From Paracoccus ravus (GTDB lineage: Bacteria; Pseudomonadota; Alphaproteobacteria; Rhodobacterales; Rhodobacteraceae), in assembly GCF_004522175.1 (NCBI RefSeq), contig NZ_SDEB01000001.1, positions 124,001 to 188,000 of the forward strand: DNA of 64,000 nt, in the 5' to 3' direction. Both the position numbers and the translations under genes were made by a program. Positions 17,217 through 25,734 of the stretch are shown here, one piece after another. The number at the start of each line of letters is the position of its first letter. The stretch's first letter is position 1. The notes under the pieces were generated by a model. It was not told the DNA's origin. It ran no database searches and saw only the letters and a list, made by a program, of their open reading frames with translations.

Positions 17217-18173
17217 TCAGACCAGCCCGGCAAAGGCAAGAAACAGCGCAACGATCAGCCCCGCATCGCGGTTCGCGCGAAAGAGCCGCAGGCATCCCGC
17301 GCTGTCAGCGGGGTCGAACCGCCTGAGTTGCCACGCAAGATGCGCTGCGAATCCAAGCACCGCAAAAACGCCCGGAACCAGCGCAAGCGTCGAGGGACCA
17401 GCCGCCAGAACGGCCAGAAGCAAGATCACCGTCGCGGCCAGGCCAAAGCGGGTGATCCAGCGTTTCGAATCGCTGCCGAACAGGCGGGCGGTGGATTTCA
17501 CCCCGATCAGCGCGTCGTCCTCGGCATCCTGATGGGCATAGATCGTGTCGTAAAAAATCGTCCAGGCGATGCCCGCCAGATAGGCCAAGACCGGGGCAAG
17601 CCCCAGCCCGCCCATATGCGCGGCATAGGCCAAGAGCACGCCCCAGTTGAAGGCAAGGCCCAGAAAGACCTGGGGCCACCAGGTGAAGCGTTTGGCAAAG
17701 GGATAGATCGCCACCAGCGCCAGCGAAGCCACACCCAGCCAGATCGCGGCGGGTCCCAGCGTGATCAGGATCACGAAGCCCGCAAGGCATTGCGCGACGA
17801 GCCAGAGATAAGCTCCCCGCACCGTCACCTGCCCTGAAGGAATCGGCCGCGAGCGGGTGCGGCTGACCCTGGCGTCGAAATCGCGGTCGGTGATGTCATT
17901 CCATGTGCAACCCGCGCCGCGCATCAGGATCGCCCCCAGCGCGCAGGCGATCGCGATCCACAGATCGAACCAGACGGGTCGGTCCACGATCATGGCAAGC
18001 CCGACGCCCCACCAGCAGGGAAGCAGCAAGAGCCACGTCCCGATCGGGCGGTCGGCGCGCGACAGGCGCAGCCAGGGGCGCCATGCGGGCGGCGCGTAGC
18101 GGTCCACCCAATTATCGGCTGGCGCATCCGCGACGCTGCGGTGGGCCTCTGGCGTCTGGCGGTCGGTCTGCAT
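17217..18173 (-). CDS. ubiA: 4-hydroxybenzoate polyprenyltransferase
   Basis: A 318-residue polytopic prenyltransferase with the first Asp-rich motif NDITDRDFD at residues 92-100 and a second DxxxD-type motif in YDTIYAHQDAEDD. It attaches the polyprenyl chain to 4-hydroxybenzoate in ubiquinone biosynthesis at the inner membrane. The length (about 290-320) fits UbiA. In-frame starts further upstream (to 18212) would run into the divergent rsmE start, so ATG 18173 is chosen. A second ubiquinone gene, coq9, lies 9 kb away, not in the same operon. Confidence 0.94.
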   Translation of the reverse strand: MQTDRQTPEAHRSVADAPADNWVDRYAPPAWRPWLRLSRADRPIGTWLLLLPCWWGVGLAMIVDRPVWFDLWIAIACALGAILMRGAGCTWNDITDRDFDARVSRTRSRPIPSGQVTVRGAYLWLVAQCLAGFVILITLGPAAIWLGVASLALVAIYPFAKRFTWWPQVFLGLAFNWGVLLAYAAHMGGLGLAPVLAYLAGIAWTIFYDTIYAHQDAEDDALIGVKSTARLFGSDSKRWITRFGLAATVILLLAVLAAGPSTLALVPGVFAVLGFAAHLAWQLRRFDPADSAGCLRLFRANRDAGLIVALFLAFAGLV

Positions 18174-18189
18174 TATCCTGCGCCCCATC

Positions 18190-18915
18190 ATGGCGAAAAT
18201 CAGGCTGTTCATAGATCACCCGCTGGCACTGGGACAAGGCATCGCGCTGTCCTCGGATCAGGCTCACTATCTTTCCTCGGTCATGCGGCAGGGACCCGGG
18301 GACGAAATCCTGCTCTTCAACGGGCGCGACGGCGAATGGCTGGCCCGCATCGAACGGCTGGCCAAGCGCAATGGCGAGGTCGCCCCGGTCGCGCAAACCG
18401 CGCCGCAGATGAACCCGCCGGATCTGTGGCTGCTCTTCGCACCGATCAAGAAGGCGCGGACCGATTTCATCGTCGAAAAAGCGGCCGAGATGGGCGCGGC
18501 CCGCATCCTGCCGGTGCAGACCGAATTCACCAATTCCGAGCGCATCCGGCAGGACCGCTTGCAGGCCCATGCCATCGAGGCCGCCGAGCAATGCGGCGGC
18601 ACCTATGTTCCCGAGGTCACCGACCTGACGCCGCTTTCGCGTCTGCTCGACCGCTGGGACGCCGGTCGCCGCATTCTTTGGGCGGATGAATCCAGGGTCG
18701 GGCCTGCCCGGACGCTGGCGGGGCTCTCCCAAGGCCCTTGGGCCGTTCTGATCGGTCCCGAAGGCGGATTTTCCGACTCGGAACGCCGGCGGCTTTCGGG
18801 GATGGATTGTGTCACGCCGATTTCCCTTGGACCGCGCATCCTGCGGGCCGATACGGCCGCCGTTGCGTCGCTTGCGCTTTGGCAATCCGAACTGGGCGAT
18901 TGGCAGCGGGATTGA
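18190..18915 (+). CDS. rsmE: 16S rRNA m3U1498 methyltransferase RsmE
   Basis: A 241-residue SPOUT-class methyltransferase. The C-terminal half has the knot-forming cofactor motif LIGPEGGFSDSE and the late LGPRILRADTAAVA segment, both diagnostic of RsmE; the N-terminal part is the PUA-like RNA-binding domain. It methylates U1498 of 16S rRNA in the 30S subunit. It starts only 16 bases from the divergent ubiA start, so the two promoters must overlap each other's coding region. Confidence 0.95.
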   Translation: MAKIRLFIDHPLALGQGIALSSDQAHYLSSVMRQGPGDEILLFNGRDGEWLARIERLAKRNGEVAPVAQTAPQMNPPDLWLLFAPIKKARTDFIVEKAAEMGAARILPVQTEFTNSERIRQDRLQAHAIEAAEQCGGTYVPEVTDLTPLSRLLDRWDAGRRILWADESRVGPARTLAGLSQGPWAVLIGPEGGFSDSERRRLSGMDCVTPISLGPRILRADTAAVASLALWQSELGDWQRD

Positions 18916-19014
18916 CGCAATGTTCTGGCGCTTCTCGGTCAAGTTGCGCCAGTTTATTGCACAAAACCCGCAAAATTAGCCTCTTGTCACAAAAATTCAA
19001 TGAAACCGGCTGCT

Positions 19015-19031
19015 TATGCATCGGCTGCATA
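19015..19031. promoter_or_regulatory. Inverted repeat upstream of the DUF1127 gene (possible operator)
   Basis: TATGCA, 5 bases, TGCATA: perfect 6-base arms about 105 bases before the DUF1127 start, interleaved with a direct repeat of GGCTGC (19008-19013 and 19023-19028). It could be a regulator site; nothing identifies the protein. Confidence 0.25.
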
Positions 19032-19136
19032 GGTGGAATGCCGCCGCATTCGTAGAAATTCAACTCTGCCTGTCTTATATGCCTGTCATCAGATTGAACG
19101 CCCGAGTTTAGGGCACTTCCAACAACAGGTGACATC

Positions 19137-19331
19137 ATGTCGGCGATTGACACGAACCGCGTCCATGCCGGGACGCGCTCTTTTGGCTTTGGCTCGAAAC
19201 TGCTGGCGGCATTCGCTGCCTGGAACGATGCGCGCGTGACGCGCAATGAACTGAGCCGTCTGACGGACCGCGAACTGGACGATATCGGCCTGACCCGCGG
19301 CGAAATCGAACGCGTTGCGCGCGGTCTCTGA
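19137..19331 (+). CDS. DUF1127 small basic protein
   Basis: A 64-residue protein ending in the conserved DUF1127 module (LSRLTDRELDDIGLTRGEIERVA, written here only as the family name's pattern of L-x-D-R-E-L-x-D-I-G). These arginine-rich mini-proteins are abundant in Rhodobacteraceae and Rhizobiales and are often stress-induced; in Rhodobacter and Agrobacterium some influence RNA turnover, phosphate or carbon physiology. AGGTGA at 19126-19131 gives a good ribosome site. The gene stands alone with a 220-base leader region and its own terminator, as expected of a separately controlled stress gene. Confidence 0.88.
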   Translation: MSAIDTNRVHAGTRSFGFGSKLLAAFAAWNDARVTRNELSRLTDRELDDIGLTRGEIERVARGL

Positions 19332-19354
19332 TCCAGCGACCACGCCCAGAGAAC

Positions 19355-19388
19355 GGCCCCCGGGGGATCTCCCGCAGGGGCCTTTTTC
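19355..19388 (+). terminator. Terminator after the DUF1127 gene
   Basis: GGCCCC at 19355-19360 pairs with GGGGCC at 19377-19382 around a partly paired centre, followed by TTTTTCTT. It is 23 bases after the stop codon. Confidence 0.75.
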
Positions 19389-19715
19389 TTGCCTGAACAT
19401 TCGGCATCAAACTCGCCCCAGTGACGCGTGCGCGACGGCGAAAGACCGCACTCGCCATGCGATGACAAGAACCGCCTGATTTCCGCGCGTTTATTGTTCT
19501 GTTCTCAGGAATGAAGCCAAAACTCGCCCGCGATATGCGTGGCTTTCGCATGAGGGCCTGGCTCTGCCCGACGAGACGTGCCTTAGGCGCGCGAGCGGGC
19601 GTCCATGCATGAACTCGGCATACGCGGTCACGCCGCCGTTGCCCATCAAACTGGCATACAATTCGGCTGCCTTTGGATTGGGCCGACTTCGCCCCGGTGA
19701 TTGCAAGACCATGCT

Positions 19716-19757
19716 TCGAAAAAAAAAGACCGCCGGAATGTGCAACCAGCGGCCTTT
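19716..19757 (-). terminator. Strong terminator downstream of prmA
   Basis: Read on the minus strand, a 12-pair stem (AAAGGCCGCTGG with CCGGCGGTCTTT, two G-T pairs) closes a 9-base loop and runs into nine consecutive T. It ends the msrA-prmA transcript 85 bases beyond prmA. Confidence 0.92.
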
Positions 19758-19841
19758 CCTCTTCTGTCGTGCTTGCGCAGGTCTTTCCTTCAGACCTCCC
19801 ATCGTCGGGAATGCCCGCCCGACGCTCGGGCCTCTTCATGT

Positions 19842-20708
19842 TCAGCGGGCGACGACCAGAGTGGACCATTCTCCGTAATCGTCGCGCCGTTCAAGCGCCA
19901 GCCCGCCCGCCGCATAGGCCGCGATCACCTCATCGGCCTGCGTGGTCAGAATGCCCGACAGGATCGCCTTGCCCCCCGGCGCGACATGTTTCGCCATATC
20001 CGGCACGAGATCGATGAGCGGCTGCTTCAGGATATTGGCAAAGACCAGATCGAAGGGGGCCGCGTCCTCGATCAGCGGATGATCAAAGCCGACCGCCTCG
20101 ACGCATTCGACGCGACCGTCGAGCCCGTTCGCGATCACATTGGCCTTGGCCACATCCACCGCCAGCGGGTCGATATCGCCCGCCAGAACGGTCACCGGGA
20201 AGGATCGCGCCGCCGCCATGGCCAGCACCGCCGTGCCGCAGCCGACATCGACGATGCGTTCCGGTTGCGCACCCGCCGCGATCATCCGGTCCAGCGCCAG
20301 CAGGCAGCCGCGCGTGGTGGCGTGATGGCCGGTGCCGAAGGCCATCGCGGCCTCGATCAGCAGGGCCTCGGCACCTTCGGGGATCTTGTCGGCATCATGG
20401 CTGCCATGGACGAAGAACCGACCGGCCTCGACCGGCGAAAGCGTGCGCTTGACATGCGCGACCCAGTCCACCTCCGGCAGTTCCGAGACCACGAAGGGCT
20501 CGGCTCCGAAGGCCGCAGCCATCAGGGTCAAGGAAATCTCGTCCGGCGCCTCAGTGAAATAAAGACCCACCTCCCAGCGATCCGAACCGTCCTCGATCTC
20601 GAAGACGCCGCTGCCGACGGGCTCGGGGGTCAGGTCTTCGCCCATTTCGGCAAGGGCCTCGGCGGCTTCGCGTCCGGCGGTATGGGTCAGCGCGGTCCAG
20701 GTGGGCAT
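19842..20708 (-). CDS. prmA: Ribosomal protein L11 methyltransferase
   Basis: A 288-residue class I methyltransferase with an N-terminal substrate-recognition domain (to about residue 100), the PrmA signature AFGTGHHATT (123-132) and SAM-binding motif I DVGCGTAVL (154-162); a later NIL-K segment replaces the usual N-P-P-Y type motif as in other PrmA proteins. It trimethylates L11. The ATG at 20708 overlaps the msrA stop codon by one base (TGATG), so translation is coupled. The longer frame to 20768 lies inside msrA and is rejected. Confidence 0.94.
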   Translation of the reverse strand: MPTWTALTHTAGREAAEALAEMGEDLTPEPVGSGVFEIEDGSDRWEVGLYFTEAPDEISLTLMAAAFGAEPFVVSELPEVDWVAHVKRTLSPVEAGRFFVHGSHDADKIPEGAEALLIEAAMAFGTGHHATTRGCLLALDRMIAAGAQPERIVDVGCGTAVLAMAAARSFPVTVLAGDIDPLAVDVAKANVIANGLDGRVECVEAVGFDHPLIEDAAPFDLVFANILKQPLIDLVPDMAKHVAPGGKAILSGILTTQADEVIAAYAAGGLALERRDDYGEWSTLVVAR

Positions 20709-21292
20709 CAGATTTCCTCGGGAATATCGGTCAGGGGGGCGCATACGCCCGTCCCGCGCAGCCCGCAATAGCCATGCGGATAGCGGTCCAGATATTGCTG
20801 ATGATCCTCATGCGCCGGATAGAACGGAGCGGCCGGCAGGATCTGCGTCGTGATGCCGGGGTAGCCCTCGACCGCCAGGCGGTTGTTGTAATCGGCCTTG
20901 CTCAGCTCGGCGGCCGCCCGCTGGCTGTCGTTGAAAAACATGATCACCGAGCGATATTGCGAACCGATGTCATTGCCTTGCCGGTCACCTTGCGTCGGGT
21001 CGTGATTTTCCCAGAAGATCTGCAGCAGGCGCTCATAGCTGATGCGCGAACTGTCATAGATCACCCGGACGACCTCGGCGTGGCCGGTATCGCCGGCGCA
21101 GACCTGCTTGTAGCTCGGGTTCTCGACCGAGCCGCCGGCAAAGCCGACCTCGGTCAGCAAGACGCCCTCCTGCTTCCAAAACAGGCGCTCGACGCCCCAA
21201 TAGCAGCCCATGCCGAATATGGCCTGGTCGAAACCCTTGGGAACGGCTGCGTCCAGAGGACGGTCGAAGATACGGTGGATGGGAGCGGTCAT
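20708..21292 (-). CDS. msrA: Peptide-methionine (S)-S-oxide reductase MsrA
   Basis: A 194-residue MsrA with the catalytic GCYWG motif (C30), the variant with tyrosine instead of the common phenylalanine, and the conserved GYAGG-like FAGGSVENPSY, GHAEVV and YRS segments. It reduces oxidised methionine in proteins, using thioredoxin. The resolving cysteines are probably near the C-terminus (around YCGLRGTGVC). AAAGGA precedes the ATG at 21292; longer frames upstream read through the divergent peptidase gene region and are not credible. It is the first gene of a coupled pair with prmA. Confidence 0.95.
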   Translation of the reverse strand: MTAPIHRIFDRPLDAAVPKGFDQAIFGMGCYWGVERLFWKQEGVLLTEVGFAGGSVENPSYKQVCAGDTGHAEVVRVIYDSSRISYERLLQIFWENHDPTQGDRQGNDIGSQYRSVIMFFNDSQRAAAELSKADYNNRLAVEGYPGITTQILPAAPFYPAHEDHQQYLDRYPHGYCGLRGTGVCAPLTDIPEEI

Positions 21293-21401
21293 GGCGCATC
21301 CTTTCAAAAGACTTGCCGTGGATTTAAGCGCGGCAATACCTTCCTGCAACGTCAGAACGCCCCGACGGTTTCGCGGCGGGGCTGCAAAGCAAAGGTCAAC
21401 C

Positions 21402-22385
21402 ATGCGCCAAGGGACCCGAAACCTGATCACCGATGTCACCGGCCTGCGGGTCGGCAATGCCCGCGATGACGCGCTGCGCTCGGGCGTGACGGTGCTGACG
21501 GGGGAAGCACCGATGGCCTGCGGCGTGCATGTCATGGGCGGCGCGCCCGGCACGCGCGAGACCGATCTGCTCGCCCCCGACAAGCTGGTCCCGGCGGTCG
21601 ATGCGCTGGTCCTCTCGGGCGGCTCGGCCTTTGGCCTCGCGGCTTGCGACGGGGTGGCCGAAGCGTTGCGCGGACAGGGCCGAGGGTTCCAGATCGGCCC
21701 GGTCCGTGTGCCGATCGTGCCGGGGGCGATCCTCTTTGACCTGCTCAATGGCGGCGACAAGGGTTGGGCGCAGAACCCCTATCCGGCGCTTGGCCGCGCG
21801 GCGCTGCTGGCGGCGGCATCGGATTTCGCCCTGGGGAGCGAGGGGGCAGGCACCGGCGCCATGACCCATTTCTGGAAAGGGGGGCTCGGCTCGGCCTCGA
21901 CCGTACTGGAATGCGGATTGACGATCGGGGCACTGGTCGCGGTCAATGCGCTGGGGTCGGTGACCGTCGGAAAATCGCGCCAGTTCTGGGCCGCCCCCTG
22001 GGAGCTTGGGGCCGAGTTCGGCGGCCTCGGCCTGAGCGGCCCCTTTGACGCCACGCATGAACCCCCGCTCGTCAAACGCCTGGGCGAGGCCACGACCATC
22101 GCCATTGTCGCCACGGACGCCACGCTGGACAAGGCGGCACTGACGCGGCTGGCGACTGCGGCCCATGACGGGATGGCCCGCGCGATCCTGCCCAGCCACA
22201 CGCCCTATGACGGGGATTTGGTCTTTGCGGTCTCGACCGGGGCAAAGTCGGTTTCCGATCCCATGAGCACGCCTTTCCTGCTGGGACATGCCGCGGCCCT
22301 GACACTCGCCCGGGCTATCGCGCGGGCGGTCCATGCCGCAAGCCCGCGGCCCGGAGACCTTCAGCCATGCTGGAACCAGACATAA
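21402..22385 (+). CDS. P1-family (S58/DmpA-like) N-terminal nucleophile peptidase
   Basis: A 327-residue protein with the conserved features of the DmpA/BapA/NylC family: LSGGSAFGLAACDGV near residue 70, an ATTIAIVATDA segment in the C-terminal third where family members cleave themselves to expose a catalytic Thr/Ser, and HDGMARAI followed by HTPYDGD. Known relatives release N-terminal D- or beta-amino acids or hydrolyse cyclic amides. The residue before the putative nucleophile threonine is alanine, whereas characterised NylC has asparagine. ATG 21402 gives the normal start (TRNLITDVTGLRVG). It is divergent from msrA, with 109 bases between. Confidence 0.85.
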   Translation: MRQGTRNLITDVTGLRVGNARDDALRSGVTVLTGEAPMACGVHVMGGAPGTRETDLLAPDKLVPAVDALVLSGGSAFGLAACDGVAEALRGQGRGFQIGPVRVPIVPGAILFDLLNGGDKGWAQNPYPALGRAALLAAASDFALGSEGAGTGAMTHFWKGGLGSASTVLECGLTIGALVAVNALGSVTVGKSRQFWAAPWELGAEFGGLGLSGPFDATHEPPLVKRLGEATTIAIVATDATLDKAALTRLATAAHDGMARAILPSHTPYDGDLVFAVSTGAKSVSDPMSTPFLLGHAAALTLARAIARAVHAASPRPGDLQPCWNQT

Positions 22386-22581
22386 AAAGGGGACGACAGG
22401 AGAGAGATCCGCCGCCCCCAGTCGAGAGACGCCAAGAGGGAAAAACCTGGCGCTATCCCGAAAACGCAGATGAAGCCCTTGAGTTCAAAACTTTTTCGTG
22501 AAGCGCGTGATTTTTCGGCCCCGTCTTGCCTTCAGCAACCAAAAGCGCAAGCCTTGCCCAACTTCATCAAGGAACCCTGCC
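22386..22581 (+). promoter_or_regulatory. Structured leader or terminator region before gabD
   Basis: The 196 bases between the peptidase stop and gabD contain two potential stem-loops: GGGG near 22389 with CCCC near 22417 (imperfect inner stem), and CGCC near 22431 with GGCG near 22449 enclosing AGG/CCT. The first could end the peptidase transcript. I could not match the region to a known riboswitch class. Confidence 0.3.
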
Positions 22582-24054
22582 ATGAACAAGCATGCGACCG
22601 ATCTGAAGATGCTGCTCAAGGATCCCTCGCTTCTTGAAACCCGCGCCTATGTCGCGGGCGAATGGATCGAGGCCGATGACGGGGCGCAGTTCGACGTCAT
22701 CAACCCCGCTCGCGGCGATGTCATCGCCCGCGTCGCCGATCTGGGCCGGGCCGAGGTCTCCCGCGCCATCGCCGCCGCCGAGGCGGCGATGAAGCTCTGG
22801 TCCGCGCGTACGGCCAAGGACCGCGCGCAGGTCATGCGCAGATGGTTCGACCTGATGATGGAAAGCCAGGACGACCTAGGCAAGATCCTGACCGCCGAGA
22901 TGGGCAAGCCGCTGGCCGAGGCCAAGGGCGAGATCGCCTATGGCGCAAGCTTCATCGAATGGTTCGGCGAAGAGGCCAAACGCATCTATGGCGAGATCAT
23001 CCCCGGCCATATGCCCGACAAGCGCCTGTCGGTGATCCGTCAGCCGATCGGGGTGGTGGGCTCGATCACACCGTGGAACTTCCCCAATGCCATGATCGCG
23101 CGCAAATGCGCCCCGGCCATCGCGGCGGGCTGCGGTTTTGTCGGACGCCCGGCCTCGGAAACTCCGCTATCCGCGCTCGCCATGGCCGTGCTCGCGGAAC
23201 GCGCAGGGCTGCCCAAGGGGCTCTTCAGCATCGTGCCCTCAAGCAAGTCTTCGGAGATCGGCAGGGAATTCTGCGAGAACCCGGCGATCCGCAAGCTGAC
23301 CTTTACCGGCTCGACCAATACCGGGCGCATCCTCTTGCGCCAGGCAGCGGACCAGGTGTTGAAATGCTCGATGGAGCTGGGCGGCAATGCGCCCTTCATC
23401 GTCTTCGACGATGCCGATCTCGATGCCGCGGTCGAGGGGGCAATGGCCTCGAAATTCCGCAATAACGGCCAGACCTGCGTCTGCGCGAACAGGATCTATG
23501 TGCAAGCCGGGGTCTATGACACCTTTGCCGACAAGCTGGCGGCGGCGGTCGAAAAGCTTAATGTCGGCGACGGGCTGGCCGAGGGCGTGACCACCGGGCC
23601 GCTCATCAATGAAAAGGCCGTGGAAAAGGTACAGGACCATATTCAGGACGCGCTGGATGGCGGCGCGAAGGTCCTGACCGGCGGCAAGCCGATGGAGGGC
23701 CTGTTTTTCGAACCGACAGTCGTCACCGGCATCACGCAGAAAATGAAAGTGGCGACCGAGGAAACCTTCGGCCCCCTCGCCCCCCTCTTCCGCTTCGACA
23801 CCGAAGCCGAGGCTATTGCCTATGCCAATGACACGATCTTCGGCCTCGCGGCCTATTTCTACGCCCGCGACATCGGCCGCGTGACCCGCGTGCAAGAGGC
23901 GCTGGAATATGGCATCGTCGGCGTCAATACCGGCATCATCTCGACCGAGGTCGCCCCCTTTGGCGGCGTCAAGCAATCCGGCCTTGGCCGCGAGGGCTCG
24001 CGTCACGGCATCGAGGATTATCTCGAGATGAAGTATATCTGCCTGTCGGTCTGA
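22582..24054 (+). CDS. gabD: Succinate-semialdehyde dehydrogenase
   Basis: A 490-residue aldehyde dehydrogenase, closest in pattern to GabD. Seen are PWNFP (164-168), the catalytic glutamate in LELGG-type sequence (E266 in MELGGNAPF) and the nucleophile cysteine C299 in NNGQTCVCANR, with the second cysteine two residues on that is typical of SSADH. It oxidises succinate semialdehyde to succinate. An oddity: the cofactor-contacting K-P-A-S segment reads RPASETP, with R189 in place of the usual lysine. AAGGA at 22569-22573 supports ATG 22582. No gabT lies beside it; a strong terminator follows. Confidence 0.9.
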   Translation: MNKHATDLKMLLKDPSLLETRAYVAGEWIEADDGAQFDVINPARGDVIARVADLGRAEVSRAIAAAEAAMKLWSARTAKDRAQVMRRWFDLMMESQDDLGKILTAEMGKPLAEAKGEIAYGASFIEWFGEEAKRIYGEIIPGHMPDKRLSVIRQPIGVVGSITPWNFPNAMIARKCAPAIAAGCGFVGRPASETPLSALAMAVLAERAGLPKGLFSIVPSSKSSEIGREFCENPAIRKLTFTGSTNTGRILLRQAADQVLKCSMELGGNAPFIVFDDADLDAAVEGAMASKFRNNGQTCVCANRIYVQAGVYDTFADKLAAAVEKLNVGDGLAEGVTTGPLINEKAVEKVQDHIQDALDGGAKVLTGGKPMEGLFFEPTVVTGITQKMKVATEETFGPLAPLFRFDTEAEAIAYANDTIFGLAAYFYARDIGRVTRVQEALEYGIVGVNTGIISTEVAPFGGVKQSGLGREGSRHGIEDYLEMKYICLSV

Positions 24055-24059
24055 ACGAA

Positions 24060-24088
24060 AAAACCCCGAAGCAGCGCTTCGGGGTTTT
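24060..24088. terminator. Bidirectional terminator between gabD and trcR
   Basis: Perfect 12-base arms AAAACCCCGAAG / CTTCGGGGTTTT around a 5-base loop. A/T runs on both flanks let it serve the two convergent genes. Confidence 0.93.
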
Positions 24089-24093
24089 CCGGA

Positions 24094-24843
24094 TCAGTGA
24101 CCCTCTTCCTCGTCCTTGTCGTCCGAGGCGGGCAGGTTGAAGAAACTGTCCGCGTCGAGATTTTCCTCTCGGGCAGGCTTTTCCTCATCCGGGGTCAGGC
24201 TGAAATTCTCCAGCCCGGCAATCGAGGACGGCATCCGCGGCTCGTCGGTCATCGCAAGCGAGGTTTCCGTCGAAAGCAGCTTGCGGCGCTCGTCATCGGT
24301 CATCGCGCCGCCTTCGGCGGCCTTGCGCTTGGCGGCTTTCTGCACGGCAGCGTCCAGTTCCGACTGGCGGCACAGACCCAGGGCGACCGGATCGATCGGC
24401 TGGATGTTCTGGATGTTCCAATGCGTGCGCTCGCGGATCGAGGCGATGGTCGGCTTCGTGGTGCCCACCAGTTTCGCGATCTGGGCATCGGCCAGTTCCG
24501 GGTGGAACTTGACCAGCCACAGGATCGAGGCCGGGCGGTCCTGACGCTTCGACAGCGGCGTGTAGCGCGGACCTCGGCGCTTCTCCTCGCCCTCGGCGGC
24601 GGGGTTGTGCTTCAGTTTCAGCTTGTAACGCGGGTCCTTCTGACCCTTTTCGATCTCGATGGAATCAAGCTGGTTCGAGGCCACGGGATCGAAGCCCTTG
24701 ACGCCGACCGCCACGTCGCCATCGGCGATGCCCTGCACCTCAAGCTCGTGCATGCCACAGAAGTCGCCGATCTGTTTGAAGCTGAGAGTCGTGTTATCGA
24801 CCAGCCAGACGGCGGTGGCCTTGGCCATCAGCGGCTTGTTCAT
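24094..24843 (-). CDS. trcR: Cell-cycle transcriptional regulator TrcR (DUF1013)
   Basis: A 249-residue protein matching the DUF1013 family, known in Alphaproteobacteria as the cell-cycle-associated regulator TrcR. The N-terminal half (MAKATAVWLVDNTTLSFKQI and following) and a helix-turn-helix-like segment around ADAQIAKLVGTTKPTI fit DNA binding; the C-terminal 70 residues are acidic and probably disordered. AAGGAG precedes ATG 24843, which excludes the longer frame to 25332. Convergent with gabD, divergent from the RNase gene. Confidence 0.88.
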   Translation of the reverse strand: MNKPLMAKATAVWLVDNTTLSFKQIGDFCGMHELEVQGIADGDVAVGVKGFDPVASNQLDSIEIEKGQKDPRYKLKLKHNPAAEGEEKRRGPRYTPLSKRQDRPASILWLVKFHPELADAQIAKLVGTTKPTIASIRERTHWNIQNIQPIDPVALGLCRQSELDAAVQKAAKRKAAEGGAMTDDERRKLLSTETSLAMTDEPRMPSSIAGLENFSLTPDEEKPAREENLDADSFFNLPASDDKDEEEGH

Positions 24844-24910
24844 GACCTTCTCCTTAACAATATCTTCTTCGGCCGGGAAAACGGCTTCTGGCGGGCGCCA
24901 TTCCATTTTC

Positions 24911-24919
24911 GGGGGGGGG
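24911..24919. repeat. G9 homopolymer in the trcR/RNase T2 divergent region
   Basis: Nine consecutive G, adjacent to TTGACC and TATATA-like sequence, in the 162-base space between the two divergent genes. Read on the minus strand it is a C9 tract in the presumed trcR leader. Confidence 0.9.
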
Positions 24920-25005
24920 ATTGACCGTTTATATAGGGCTTCGACGGTCCGGAATAAAGCCTGAATTTCGTGGAACCTCCGCACGGGCCGGACTAGGCTC
25001 TGCGC

Positions 25006-25638
25006 ATGAAAGCGCTTCTCGCCCTCGCCGCCACCGCCCTGCTCGCCGCGCCGCCTGCCCTGGCCGACCGACCGGGCGCGTTCGACTATTACGTCCTGTC
25101 CCTCAGCTGGTCGCCCAGCTGGTGCGACATCAAGGGCCGCCCCGAGGGATCGGAACAATGCGACCCTGGCCGCAGGCTGGGTTTCACTGTCCATGGCCTC
25201 TGGCCGCAGCATGAGAAAGGTTGGCCCGAGGATTGCAGGACCAGCGCCCGCGACCCTTCGCGCCGCGACACGCGGGCCATGACCGACCTCATGGGCAGCA
25301 GCGGACTGGCTTGGTATCAATGGAAAAAGCACGGCCGCTGCTCGGGACTTTCATCCCAGGACTATTTCGCCCTGATGCGCAAAGCCGCCGAAAGCGTGCG
25401 CCTGCCCGAGGTTCTGGACAGGCTCTCGCGCGATGTCACCCTGCCCGCGAAAGTCGTCGAGGACGCCTTCATCGAGACCAATCCCGGCATGCGCCGTGAC
25501 GGCATCACCGTGACCTGCCGCGCCAAGGCCCTGCAAGAGGTCCGGATCTGCCTGACCAAAGAGCTTCAGCCGCGCGACTGCGCCCCCGACAGCCGCCGCG
25601 ATTGCCAGGGCAGCTTCCTGATGCCCGCGCCGGAATGA
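25006..25638 (+). CDS. Ribonuclease T2 family protein, exported
   Basis: A 210-residue protein with a cleavable signal peptide (residues 1-20, ending PPALA) and the T2 active-site blocks: CAS I FTVHGLWPQ (H63) and CAS II around WKKHGRC (H109). Eight or so cysteines fit a disulfide-bonded periplasmic enzyme. T2 ribonucleases cleave RNA non-specifically through 2',3'-cyclic phosphates. In CAS II the classic H-E-W is Y-Q-W here, so the usual catalytic glutamate is glutamine (Q105); activity may be altered or this may be normal for the lineage. It stands alone, divergent from trcR. Confidence 0.87.
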   Translation: MKALLALAATALLAAPPALADRPGAFDYYVLSLSWSPSWCDIKGRPEGSEQCDPGRRLGFTVHGLWPQHEKGWPEDCRTSARDPSRRDTRAMTDLMGSSGLAWYQWKKHGRCSGLSSQDYFALMRKAAESVRLPEVLDRLSRDVTLPAKVVEDAFIETNPGMRRDGITVTCRAKALQEVRICLTKELQPRDCAPDSRRDCQGSFLMPAPE

Positions 25639-25734
25639 CCTGTCCCAAAGCCGCTTAACCGAATCGCAACGAATCGTCGCCAAACTGCCCGCGCGGGACA
25701 GGCGGGGACGCCGATGACCGCCAAGAGAGAAGCC

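Larger units (their letters stand above)
19332..19841. other. 510-base region without a recognisable gene
   Basis: Holds two terminators (one per strand) near its ends. Between them (about 19390-19700) no reading frame has a credible ribosome site or a recognisable product. A minus-strand open frame of 103 codons (19491-19802) is present but resembles nothing I know. It may be decayed sequence or harbour a small RNA. Confidence 0.5.

Noticed and set aside
19491..19802. 103-codon minus-strand frame as a transposase remnant
   Set aside because: No catalytic motif, terminal repeats or start site; it also runs through the prmA terminator.
22386..22581. Possible glycine riboswitch before gabD (GGAGAGAGATCC and a GCCAAGAGGG segment)
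   Set aside because: Only short pieces resemble the glycine aptamer; the conserved core order and the CTCAGG-type closing segment are missing.
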